Shown: one piece after another, positions 6,809 through 14,190 of the stretch
How positions within the stretch are numbered: position 1 is the first letter of the stretch
Layout of the letters: every line of letters begins with the position of its first letter
NCBI GenBank assembly: GCA_947372005.1
Contig: CANBRV010000005.1
Span: 1 to 20,790, forward strand
DNA from: Comamonadaceae bacterium
GTDB taxonomy: Bacteria > Pseudomonadota > Gammaproteobacteria > Burkholderiales > Burkholderiaceae_C
DNA: 20,790 nucleotides
Direction of reading: 5' to 3'
Notes under the pieces: generated by a model
Databases searched by the model: none
Told to the model about the DNA's origin: nothing
Seen by the model: the letters and a program-made list of their open reading frames with translations, nothing else
Program-made: the position numbers and the translations under genes

Positions 6809-7782
6809 TGCATTCTGGGCAGAGTGCTATCAACTATTTAGCCAATGAGATAGGCAAAGACGAGCCCCATGCCAGCTCTCATTGGCAAAAATATCACTCT
6901 GCTTTTAAATTTAATGGGCAAGCATTTGAAGGCTTGCAGGGTTTCGGCGGCAATGTAAGTCCACCCAGCGGCTTACGTTTGTGGGCGCTTAAAAAGCTAC
7001 AACACCGATTTAGAGTAATCGGAAAGCAATACCCGCTGTTCGACTCGATTGATGCGTTAGCCCATCAAATGACGTCTCAACAAAACAGATCTTATGACTT
7101 GGATGTGCTCAGACAAGCCATCACCATCTCGTTTCTTCATCACAAAGCCGCCGATAAGCTCAGTCCAACAGCCATGGGGTGCGTCATTGGCGATGGATTT
7201 GCATCCATGACGGCATTGCTGCTAGCAAGTGGCTCCGCTGGTCGAGTCGTACTCATTAACTTATCCAAAACATTATTGGTCGATCTGTGGTATCTCAAGT
7301 TATGGATGGGGGCAACCGTATTTGAGTCATCCGTCGATTTAGTCACCGATGAAACCAGTCTTGCGCAGGCTTTGGCAAAGCCTCTCAAAGAAGGCTCTAA
7401 GCAAGTGATTGCTCTGCAAGCCTCGCACCATGCGTTATTAAGAAGTTGTCCTATAGATTTTGCGATCAATATAGCCTCCATGCAAGAAATGGATCCCCCC
7501 ATAACTGCCGCCTATTTTCATGATTTGCGCGAAGTTGCTCGAAAGCGGGGGCTGCTCTTTTATTGCTGCAACCGTGAAATGAAACAATTACCCGATGGTA
7601 CGGTTACTGAATTTTTAAAATACCCATGGCATACCCATGATCACATTCTGACTGATGAATTATGTCCCTGGCATCAACAGTACTACACCATTCGCCCGCC
7701 TTTTTATCATTCGTATGACGGTGCTCATCAACATCGTTTAGCCATTTTTCAAAACAACAACCTCACTTCATCACATGAATAA
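6808..7782 (+). CDS. Putative sugar O-methyltransferase (NanM-like family)
   Basis: This is a 324-residue protein. The C-terminus carries the conserved signature of the putative sugar O-methyltransferase family: CCNREMKQLPDGTVTEF, then LTDELCPWHQQYYTIRPPF and a YDG-x-x-x-HRLA ending. A SAM-binding Rossmann entry is visible as GCVIGDGFASMTALLLAS near residues 125-142. It should transfer a methyl group from SAM to a sugar hydroxyl. The start codon overlaps the CBS gene stop by one base (TAATG) behind GGAGG/AGGGAAG sequences, and its end overlaps the aldolase start by eight bases. Its place inside the ulosonate operon suggests that the finished sugar is O-methylated, though methylation of the assembled glycan is also possible. 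Confidence 0.82.
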   Translation: MHSGQSAINYLANEIGKDEPHASSHWQKYHSAFKFNGQAFEGLQGFGGNVSPPSGLRLWALKKLQHRFRVIGKQYPLFDSIDALAHQMTSQQNRSYDLDVLRQAITISFLHHKAADKLSPTAMGCVIGDGFASMTALLLASGSAGRVVLINLSKTLLVDLWYLKLWMGATVFESSVDLVTDETSLAQALAKPLKEGSKQVIALQASHHALLRSCPIDFAINIASMQEMDPPITAAYFHDLREVARKRGLLFYCCNREMKQLPDGTVTEFLKYPWHTHDHILTDELCPWHQQYYTIRPPFYHSYDGAHQHRLAIFQNNNLTSSHE

Positions 7783-8560
7783 AATTTTTGAACAACGTGC
7801 AGCCTTAAAGCAAAAAATGCGTAACCGCGAACGCATGTTTGCGGGATGGATTTCATATGCACATCCCTCTATTACCGAAACCATTGCTCGTGCTGGCTTT
7901 GACCTCATGTTTATCGACATGGAGCACTCCACTATCTCTTTAGAGCAAGGGCAACGCATCATTGCCGCTAGCCAAAGCGAAGGCGTGCCCTGCATCCCGC
8001 GCCCCGTCTCGCACTCAAACGACTACTTAAAGCCCTTACTAGAGTCGGGGGCTGATGGCATGCTGGTGCAGTTTGTCGAAACGGCTGAGCAAGTTCAAGC
8101 CTTAATTAAAGATGTCAAGTATCCACCCGTTGGACGCCGCACATATGGTGTCAATCGCGCACAAGCCTACGGATTTGATTTTGATGAATATATTCAAAAT
8201 TGGAATAGCACTTCGACATTCATGTTGCAAGTGGAGTCTATTAAAGGGGTTGAAAATATTGAGCAGTTACTCGCTTTCGACGAGGTGGACGGCGTGATGA
8301 TTGGCCCTTTGGATATTGCAGGCTCACTCGGGGTACCGGGGCAAACCACGCACCCATTGGTCATTGAGGCTTCGCGCAAAGTGATTGCAGCTTGTGAGCG
8401 ATATGGCAAAAGCTGTGGCACGCAAGTGGCCGACGCGACGCCCGCCACGGTGAAAGCCGTCTTTGATCTAGGCTACAACTATGCCATTTTGGGATCGGAT
8501 TTATTTGTGCTTTGGAAATGGGCGGCACAAATGCAAGACATGATGAAAACCATGCGTTAA
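7775..8560 (+). CDS. HpcH/HpaI-family metal-dependent pyruvate aldolase
   Basis: This 261-residue enzyme belongs to the class II HpcH/HpaI aldolases, which reversibly join pyruvate (or a keto acid) to an aldehyde, giving or cleaving 4-hydroxy-2-keto acids. The catalytic His is H51 (FIDMEHS), the pyruvate-binding Arg is R76 (CIPRP), and the metal ligands are E154 (QVESIKG) and D180 (GPLDIAG). Their spacing (25, 78 and 26 residues) matches that of H45, R70, E149 and D175 in E. coli HpaI almost exactly. VKYPPVGRRTYG is also typical. It should therefore be active. In degradation operons such enzymes cleave aromatic intermediates, but here it lies between a sugar methyltransferase and two dehydrogenases. 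I infer a role in making or remodelling a 2-keto-3-deoxy sugar acid. The aldehyde partner is unknown. Confidence 0.92.
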   Translation: MNKIFEQRAALKQKMRNRERMFAGWISYAHPSITETIARAGFDLMFIDMEHSTISLEQGQRIIAASQSEGVPCIPRPVSHSNDYLKPLLESGADGMLVQFVETAEQVQALIKDVKYPPVGRRTYGVNRAQAYGFDFDEYIQNWNSTSTFMLQVESIKGVENIEQLLAFDEVDGVMIGPLDIAGSLGVPGQTTHPLVIEASRKVIAACERYGKSCGTQVADATPATVKAVFDLGYNYAILGSDLFVLWKWAAQMQDMMKTMR

Positions 8561-8572
8561 TGGGACCTCCAT

Positions 8573-9355
8573 ATGAATACTTATCTCAATCAATTATTTA
8601 ATCTTGAAGGCAAAGTAGCCGCCGTTACCGGGGCAGGCGGCCATTTGTGTAGCGAAATGGCGCGTGGCTTTGCCCGCGCAGGGTGCGCCGTTGCCGTATT
8701 GGATCTTCGTCTTGAAAAGGCAAAAGCCGTAGAGGCTGAGCTGCGAGCCGAAGGCTTTGACAAAGTGATGTCACTGGCTATTGATGTCGCAAAAAAAGAA
8801 GAGCACGTAGCAGCTCTAAACGCCATCGTGTCGCAATTTGGTCATCTCGATATCTTGGTCAACGGCGCAGGCACTAATGGGCCAACGCCTTTTTTAGAGC
8901 TTGAGCTAGACGAGTGGTATGCCATCCTAGACTCTCAGCTGACGGGCACTTTTTTAGGCTGCCAAGTCTTTGGCGGCTACATGGTGAAACGGGGTCAGGG
9001 TTCGATTATTAACATCTCTTCTGCCTCGGCTGGGCCACCACTGTCTAAGGCTTTTACATACTCTATTGCCAAAGCGGGGATTTTAAATTTAACACAAAAT
9101 TTAGGACGCGAATGGGGCACGCAAGGTGTCCGCGTCAATGCGCTACGCCCTGGGTTTTTGCCTACCGATTGGAATCGCAAAAACTTTATTACACCTGCGC
9201 GCGAAGCGGCCATCTTGGGGCATACACCGATGGCACGTTTTGGTGCCCCGGTTGAGCTGCTAGGCGCTACGCTGTGGTTAGCCTCTGATGCTGCCAGCTT
9301 TGTTACAGGCGCTGAAATTGCCGTGGATGGCGGTTTTTCTTGCATGACGATTTAA
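8573..9355 (+). CDS. Short-chain dehydrogenase/reductase (first of pair)
   Basis: This is a 260-residue classical SDR. The cofactor loop is VTGAGGHLCSEMARGF (residues 18-33), where the last Gly of the usual TGxxxGxG is Cys26. AVLDLR places an Asp after beta-2, favouring NAD(H). NGAG follows beta-4, and the catalytic Ser and Tyr-x-x-x-Lys are visible (NISSASAG, then YSIAK). The C-terminal FVTGAEIAVDGGF is standard for gluconate-5-dehydrogenase-like members. It would oxidise or reduce a hydroxyl or keto group on a sugar or sugar acid. A GGGA at 8562-8565 gives the ATG a reasonable ribosome binding site. It follows the aldolase by 12 bases, so the ulosonate or its precursor is the natural candidate substrate. 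Confidence 0.93.
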   Translation: MNTYLNQLFNLEGKVAAVTGAGGHLCSEMARGFARAGCAVAVLDLRLEKAKAVEAELRAEGFDKVMSLAIDVAKKEEHVAALNAIVSQFGHLDILVNGAGTNGPTPFLELELDEWYAILDSQLTGTFLGCQVFGGYMVKRGQGSIINISSASAGPPLSKAFTYSIAKAGILNLTQNLGREWGTQGVRVNALRPGFLPTDWNRKNFITPAREAAILGHTPMARFGAPVELLGATLWLASDAASFVTGAEIAVDGGFSCMTI

Positions 9356-9370
9356 TGATGTTGAGCGCAT

Positions 9371-10126
9371 ATGACGAATAAAAAAACAGCTGTGATTACA
9401 GGGGGTAATCGAGGTATTGGGCTCAACATTACCGAAGCCTTTATCGAAGCGGGATATCACGTTTTTGTGGGTGCGCGCCAAGAAATGGGGCTCTCTGCCC
9501 GTTTTGGCAAGAGTGTCACTTTTGTGGCAACCGATGTGCGCAACGAGACAGCGCATCAGCACCTGGTCAATCAAGCACTACAAACAACTGGACGAGTCGA
9601 TGCCTTTGTTAACAATGCGGGTTATTCCGAGTGGCGACCGATTGCACAGATTGACGAAGCCTTTTTAGATGACATCATTGCCACCAACCTCAAAGGCGCC
9701 TTTTGGGGGTGCAAAGCCGCAATTGCAGCCATGCGCGAAGGTGGCAGCATTATTAATCTCTCCAGCATCGCCAGCAAACGTGGGAGTGCCAACAATTCGG
9801 CGTACGTTGCCACAAAATTTGCCATGAATGGCCTGACTCAATCATTGGCCAAAGAAGTGGGCGCGTTAGGTATCCGCGTCAATGGCGTTTGCCCTGTGCT
9901 CATTCCAACAGATGGTTTGTTAGAAGCCTTAAAAAGCCCGTATGGCCCCGCTGCTAACGGTGATGGCAACGCATTTATTGCGCGTTTTGCAGTTGATAAT
10001 GCTGCACTCAAGCGACTGCCCACGGGGGCCGAAGTGGCTGCTATGTGTGTGTTTTTAGCATCGGATGCGGCATCCGCTATCACAGCCCAAAATATCAATG
10101 TCGACTGCGGCGTATTTCCACAATAG
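9371..10126 (+). CDS. Short-chain dehydrogenase/reductase (second of pair)
   Basis: This 251-residue classical SDR has a complete cofactor motif, TGGNRGIG (about residues 10-17), an NNAG motif (VNNAGYSEW) and the catalytic Ser plus Tyr-x-x-x-Lys (NLSSIASKRG, YVATK). The C-terminal ITAQNINVDCGVF departs slightly from the common V-D-G-G ending. It is clearly different from the SDR just upstream and not a recent duplicate. Two consecutive SDRs in the operon would allow an oxidation-reduction pair that inverts a stereocentre through a keto intermediate, or two separate reductions. That is inference; neither substrate nor direction is visible in the sequence. It lies 15 bases after the first SDR and 12 before the cytidylyltransferase. 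Confidence 0.92.
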   Translation: MTNKKTAVITGGNRGIGLNITEAFIEAGYHVFVGARQEMGLSARFGKSVTFVATDVRNETAHQHLVNQALQTTGRVDAFVNNAGYSEWRPIAQIDEAFLDDIIATNLKGAFWGCKAAIAAMREGGSIINLSSIASKRGSANNSAYVATKFAMNGLTQSLAKEVGALGIRVNGVCPVLIPTDGLLEALKSPYGPAANGDGNAFIARFAVDNAALKRLPTGAEVAAMCVFLASDAASAITAQNINVDCGVFPQ

Positions 10127-10138
10127 ATCTAAAAATTT

Positions 10139-10903
10139 ATGAAAATCGTTGCCGTTATTCCTGCCCATATGGCGTCTGTCCGGTTTCCAGGAAAAATTTT
10201 ATTCCCCTTTCATGGCTTGCCTATGATCGAGCATGTTCGGCGACGGGCCTTGCTTTGCAGCTCTTTATCGGATGTGGTGATTGCGACCTGTGACGAGGAT
10301 ATCGCTTCGGCTATTCGTGGCTTTGGTGGCAAAGTGGTCATGACCGCCGACACCCATAAAAATGGAACGACACGTGTGGCACAGGCCGTTAAAGACATCG
10401 ATTGCACGCATGTCATCTTGTTACAAGGCGATGAGCCCCTGCTGCTGCCTCGGCATGTGGACGCTCTAGCCAGCGCGATGCGAGCCAACCCTAGTGGCGA
10501 TGCGTGGAATGCAACAGGGCCTATTGAGCACCCAGACGAGCTAGACCGCCATTCATTTGTGAAATGCGTCGTCTCGCAGTCTGATCGCATCATGCATTGC
10601 TTTCGCCGTACGCCAGGCTATAGCCATTTTGATGAACAGAAAAAATTCATCCGAAAGATACTGGGCATCATTGCATACCGTAAAGATTTTTTAATGCAAT
10701 TAACGTCACTACCAAGCGCGCCTATCGAGTTAGCTGAGTTCATTGAACAAATGCGTATTCTTGAAGCCGACCATACTTTGCAATCCGTCCCTGTCGCACC
10801 TAGCCTTCCATCTGTTAACGAGCCCCATGAGGCAGATGTTGTGCTGGACTATATTCAGCATGACCCAGAACAAAAGCAGCTGCTAGAGCAGATATTTAAG
10901 TAA
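10139..10903 (+). CDS. kdsB: KdsB-like CMP-ulosonate cytidylyltransferase
   Basis: This 254-residue enzyme belongs to the 3-deoxy-manno-octulosonate cytidylyltransferase family, which activates an ulosonic acid with CTP. The N-terminal nucleotide-binding stretch is PAHMASVRFPGK (residues 8-19), where the first Arg of the usual PARxxSxRxPGK is His10. The magnesium-binding QGDEP is at 96-100. The second magnesium ligand of E. coli KdsB (Asp235 in GVDTPED) is replaced by Asn227 in SVNEPHEAD. The Kdo-site stretch SPLExxExLEQLR is changed to APIELAEFIEQMR. The sequence therefore looks like a subfamily tuned to another ulosonate and not the housekeeping enzyme. As the last gene of the block, it fits a final activation step before transfer. 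Family confidence is high, substrate confidence low. Confidence 0.88.
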   Translation: MKIVAVIPAHMASVRFPGKILFPFHGLPMIEHVRRRALLCSSLSDVVIATCDEDIASAIRGFGGKVVMTADTHKNGTTRVAQAVKDIDCTHVILLQGDEPLLLPRHVDALASAMRANPSGDAWNATGPIEHPDELDRHSFVKCVVSQSDRIMHCFRRTPGYSHFDEQKKFIRKILGIIAYRKDFLMQLTSLPSAPIELAEFIEQMRILEADHTLQSVPVAPSLPSVNEPHEADVVLDYIQHDPEQKQLLEQIFK

Positions 10904-10905
10904 CT

Positions 10906-12378
10906 GTGGACGAAGCGCAATATATAAAAATTTATACCGCTTGTGACGATGTACTCCTGTCACCCCATGCAACGCTTGCATGTACGGCAATCCCTTGGTT
11001 ACACGTCATCCGTGAGCACCCTTCTTTTCTTAAAGATTACGAAGCCGTCTTAGTCGCCCCAACCATGCGTAGCAAGCTGGTTACGCAAATTTTAAAACGG
11101 TTACGCTTTTATTTCAGTTGGTTGCGGCAACTGCACAAAGCATACAACGTCAGCGGCGCGGCATGGCATGGCCCACAAACCTTTTCTCAGTCAAGTGACG
11201 TTCTTCTAATTTCGCACTTGCTTGATCGCTCAAAAAATAAAAATGCTTTAGATTTTTATTTTGGAGACTTGCCCGAGCGCCTGCGCGTGGCGGGTCATAC
11301 CGTGACGATGGCATTTATTGACCATACAGGTGTCACAACAACAGCATCTACTTCACCGATCATCTTTAGTAATTCGCTCGGCATCAAAGCAGAAATTTCA
11401 CTTTATCAACAACTCAAGAAAGAGTCGCGGCGATTATCCACACAAGCCGGTACCGAGCCAGAGGGTCTAAAAAAGCGCGTGCTAGAACGAGCCTCGTTAG
11501 AAGCATTATCGGGCGCTACAAGAACCAACCTTCGTCTGCACCAGCAATTTGCCCAACTGATTGCTCGCTTGAAGCCCAAAATGGTCATCACAACCTACGA
11601 GGGGCATGCATGGGAACGTTTAGCATACGCTGCGGCACATGCCGTTTCCCCACATATTCAATGCACGGGATACCAACATGCGGCTATTTTTCGTTTGCAA
11701 CATAGCGTGCGTCGTCAATTGCAAACCGTATTTAATCCCAATGCGATACTGACGGCAGGACACGTCGCTAAAACCCAGCTTGAAGACTCTGAGCAGCTTC
11801 GTGGAATACCAATTGCCGTGCTAGGGTCTCATCGTTCCTTAAACGTATCTTATTGCCACGAGAGAACAAATAACATCTGCTTAGTCCTACCTGAAGGACT
11901 CCTCAGTGAATGTCGTCTTCTTTTTGAGTTTTCAATCGCCTGCGCAAAACTGCTACCAGAGATGCATTTTGTATGGCGGCTGCATCCCTTAATCACATAT
12001 GACAAGCTAGTTCGAACCTATCCTAGCTTTCGTCAACTACCCAAAAATATCGTGCTGTCATCCCAGGCAATCGATGCAGACATTGCCGTTGCTCGGTACG
12101 CTCTTTATCGAGGAAGCACCGCCATCGTGCAGGCCGTATGTGCCGGCGTGCAACCCATTTATTTAGCGGCGAATCCATCAGAGATGTCAATCGATCCTCT
12201 CTATCAATTAGACGAGTGGCGTCAAAGCGTTTCCAATACCCAAGCATTCAAAAATTTAGTAACGGATAGCGAGACCAACGGCTCTCAGGACGCTTCAAAA
12301 AAATTGACCGCCATACAATACTGCGAGTCTTTTTATTCTCCCTATGACTCCTCCGTTGTATTCGCTCATGTCGTTTGA
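10906..12378 (+). CDS. Putative GT-B-type surface carbohydrate transferase
   Basis: This 490-residue protein starts at a GTG three bases after the cytidylyltransferase stop. I cannot name the family. The C-terminal half has features of a GT-B nucleotide-binding domain: VWRLHPL at about 355-361, a strand-rich linker, and YRGSTAIVQAVCAGVQPIYL at about 401-420. These resemble the Arg-Gly-Ser and Gly-x-x-Pro loops of capsule, Kdo and sialic acid transferases. The middle contains ITTYEGHAWERLAYAAAH and GYQHAAIF, like the acceptor-side cleft in such enzymes. There is no membrane helix. Position directly after a KdsB-like gene makes it the best candidate to transfer the CMP-ulosonate. The organisation resembles the PFTS-motif protein in outline, though no clear sequence kinship was seen. 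The function is inferred. Confidence 0.68.
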   Translation: MDEAQYIKIYTACDDVLLSPHATLACTAIPWLHVIREHPSFLKDYEAVLVAPTMRSKLVTQILKRLRFYFSWLRQLHKAYNVSGAAWHGPQTFSQSSDVLLISHLLDRSKNKNALDFYFGDLPERLRVAGHTVTMAFIDHTGVTTTASTSPIIFSNSLGIKAEISLYQQLKKESRRLSTQAGTEPEGLKKRVLERASLEALSGATRTNLRLHQQFAQLIARLKPKMVITTYEGHAWERLAYAAAHAVSPHIQCTGYQHAAIFRLQHSVRRQLQTVFNPNAILTAGHVAKTQLEDSEQLRGIPIAVLGSHRSLNVSYCHERTNNICLVLPEGLLSECRLLFEFSIACAKLLPEMHFVWRLHPLITYDKLVRTYPSFRQLPKNIVLSSQAIDADIAVARYALYRGSTAIVQAVCAGVQPIYLAANPSEMSIDPLYQLDEWRQSVSNTQAFKNLVTDSETNGSQDASKKLTAIQYCESFYSPYDSSVVFAHVV

Positions 12379-13264
12379 ATCAAAAAATGCAGTGACTGTG
12401 GTTATTGCAACATTAGGTGGTGCATCATTAGCATCCACCATAGCCGCTCTCAACCAAGGTACGGTGTCGCCTGCCGAAATTCTTATTTGCATTCCCAGCA
12501 CAGACGCCTCAAAGATAACAACCGCCATTTCTGATATTGCCAATGTCAAAATAATAAAAACCGATTTTCGCGGCCAAGTGGCTCAAAGGCACTGGGGATT
12601 TCAACATGCCGCACACGATATCGTCATGCAACTAGATGATGATATATGGGTCGATGCACAATGTATCGAGCGACTCTTACGTACACTTCACACTTTAGGC
12701 CCTCAAATTGCCGTAGCGCCAGCGCTGATTAATCAAGCAACAGGATTATCTGTTTATAAAAAACCAGCTAGAAATAAACTCATATCGACTATTTATTATT
12801 GGCTCATGAATGGCGCTGCCGGTTATTCGCCTGGTCGTATTGATAAATCTGGTTCAGCGGTTGGTGTTGATCCCGCCTTATCGTCAAACGATATACATGA
12901 TGTTGAGTGGTTGGCAGGTGGATGTATGATGCATTATAAAAAAAATCTCATATTGGAGAATTTTTGGCCCTTGCCAGGCAAAGCTTATTATGAAGATGCT
13001 GTCCACTCCTTTCTGTTAAAAAATAAAGGAATCCGTCTCGTTATTGACTCTAGGGCGCAGTGTTCTTTAGAGCTTCTAGGTCAAACCGATTTAAAATTGA
13101 AACACTTATTTAGTGTTTTATATCGAGATTATCTTGCCAGACAATATTCCATGAAGAGGTTTTCTCAGCCCTCTTTAAGAGTGTATCCTTATTATTTTTT
13201 TAGAGTAATAAGTTATATTTATACACGTTCAAAATTATTTTTAAAGAATAATTTATGGAAATAA
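12368..13264 (+). CDS. Family 2 (GT-A) glycosyltransferase
   Basis: This protein of about 298 residues has the GT2 N-terminal nucleotide-sugar domain. VTVVIATLGG opens the Rossmann-like sheet, QLDDDIW holds the metal-binding DxD, and VEWLAGGCMMH followed by YYEDAVHS provides the acceptor-side Glu-Asp expected for the catalytic base. I placed the start at the ATG at 12368, which gives a conventional short lead before the first strand; an ATG at 12344 is equally open. The start overlaps the preceding gene by 11 bases. The C-terminal 60 residues are rich in Tyr, Phe and basic residues, suggesting peripheral membrane association. It would add one sugar to the lipid-linked repeat unit on the cytoplasmic face. 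The last 130 bases are extremely AT-rich compared with the neighbours upstream. Confidence 0.9.
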   Translation: MSFESKNAVTVVIATLGGASLASTIAALNQGTVSPAEILICIPSTDASKITTAISDIANVKIIKTDFRGQVAQRHWGFQHAAHDIVMQLDDDIWVDAQCIERLLRTLHTLGPQIAVAPALINQATGLSVYKKPARNKLISTIYYWLMNGAAGYSPGRIDKSGSAVGVDPALSSNDIHDVEWLAGGCMMHYKKNLILENFWPLPGKAYYEDAVHSFLLKNKGIRLVIDSRAQCSLELLGQTDLKLKHLFSVLYRDYLARQYSMKRFSQPSLRVYPYYFFRVISYIYTRSKLFLKNNLWK

Positions 13265-14184
13265 TTTCCATTACGGGTGCCTCGGGATTTATTGGGCAAC
13301 ACCTTGTCTCTGAACTAAGTAAAAATAGTACATTACATATTAAAGTACTGACTCGTCAACATAGTGATCAAATGACTCATTTTAAGTCTTTTCCTAACGT
13401 TGAAATTATAGAGGGTGATTTACTTTTACCCGATTCGTTAACAAATTTTATTGTGCCTGGCTGTACAGTTATTCATCTTGCTTATTTAAAAAATCTAGAC
13501 AAAAATACCAATCTACAAGCCATAACGCATCTACTGCAGACCTGCAAAGATATTAAAATAAAGCGATTCATTCACATTAGTACTGCCGCGGTAATAGGAC
13601 GCGCTCCTGACGAACTAGTGACCGAAACCACAGCTTGTCAACCGATCAGCCAATATGGCATAACTAAACTGGCTATTGAAGATCTCGTATTAAAAACCGG
13701 CACAGATATATTTGATGCAGTTGTTTTACGCCCGACGGCTGTTTTTGGTAAAGATGGGCAGTCATTAAAAAAACTTAGCCATGATTTGACTGCCAAAAAT
13801 TATTTGCTTAATTATCTTAGATCTTGTCTTTTTAACAAACGTCAAATGAATTTGGTGCATGTTATTAACGTTGTGACCGCTATTAGTTTTATGATTTATC
13901 GCCAAGAAAATTTAAATCGCCAGATTTTCATTGTTTCTGAAGATGATAATTTAAATAATAATTTTAATTACGTTGAAAAATTTTTAATGACCCAATACGG
14001 CATTAAAGAATATCCATTTCCGTCGTTCTCATTATCATTGAAGTTTCTTTCATTTTTTCTAACAATTCTTCATAAAAACGAAACCAACCCGTATCGTCGA
14101 TATGATTCGAGCAAATTGATGTCCCTTGGCTTTAATCGCACCATGGATTTTGAGGACGGCTTAAAAAATTACGTTGCCGTATAA
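13255..14184 (+). CDS. NAD-dependent epimerase/dehydratase (extended SDR)
   Basis: This 309-residue extended SDR has the cofactor motif ITGASGFIGQHL at residues 6-17, HISTAAVIG with the catalytic Ser/Thr, and YGITK as the Tyr-x-x-x-Lys. LRPTAVFG follows as in UDP-sugar 4-epimerases and 4-reductases. It would act on a nucleotide-linked hexose, either inverting C4 or reducing a 4-keto intermediate; WbpK/WbpV-type reductases are possible relatives. It overlaps the GT2 gene by ten bases. The gene is notably AT-rich, with runs such as AATTTAAATAATAATTTTAA near 13947-13966, unlike the ulosonate block. This suggests a different origin within the mosaic. The exact substrate cannot be decided. Confidence 0.88.
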   Translation: MEIISITGASGFIGQHLVSELSKNSTLHIKVLTRQHSDQMTHFKSFPNVEIIEGDLLLPDSLTNFIVPGCTVIHLAYLKNLDKNTNLQAITHLLQTCKDIKIKRFIHISTAAVIGRAPDELVTETTACQPISQYGITKLAIEDLVLKTGTDIFDAVVLRPTAVFGKDGQSLKKLSHDLTAKNYLLNYLRSCLFNKRQMNLVHVINVVTAISFMIYRQENLNRQIFIVSEDDNLNNNFNYVEKFLMTQYGIKEYPFPSFSLSLKFLSFFLTILHKNETNPYRRYDSSKLMSLGFNRTMDFEDGLKNYVAV

Positions 14185-14190
14185 ATCAAG

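Noticed and set aside
7140..7502. Open frame of 120 codons on the minus strand
   Set aside because: It lies opposite the sugar O-methyltransferase, whose C-terminal signature is strong. No start signal or domain is visible in the minus-strand frame.
8573..10126. Recent tandem duplication of one SDR gene
   Set aside because: The two proteins differ throughout, including the cofactor loop and C-terminus, so they are separate family members.
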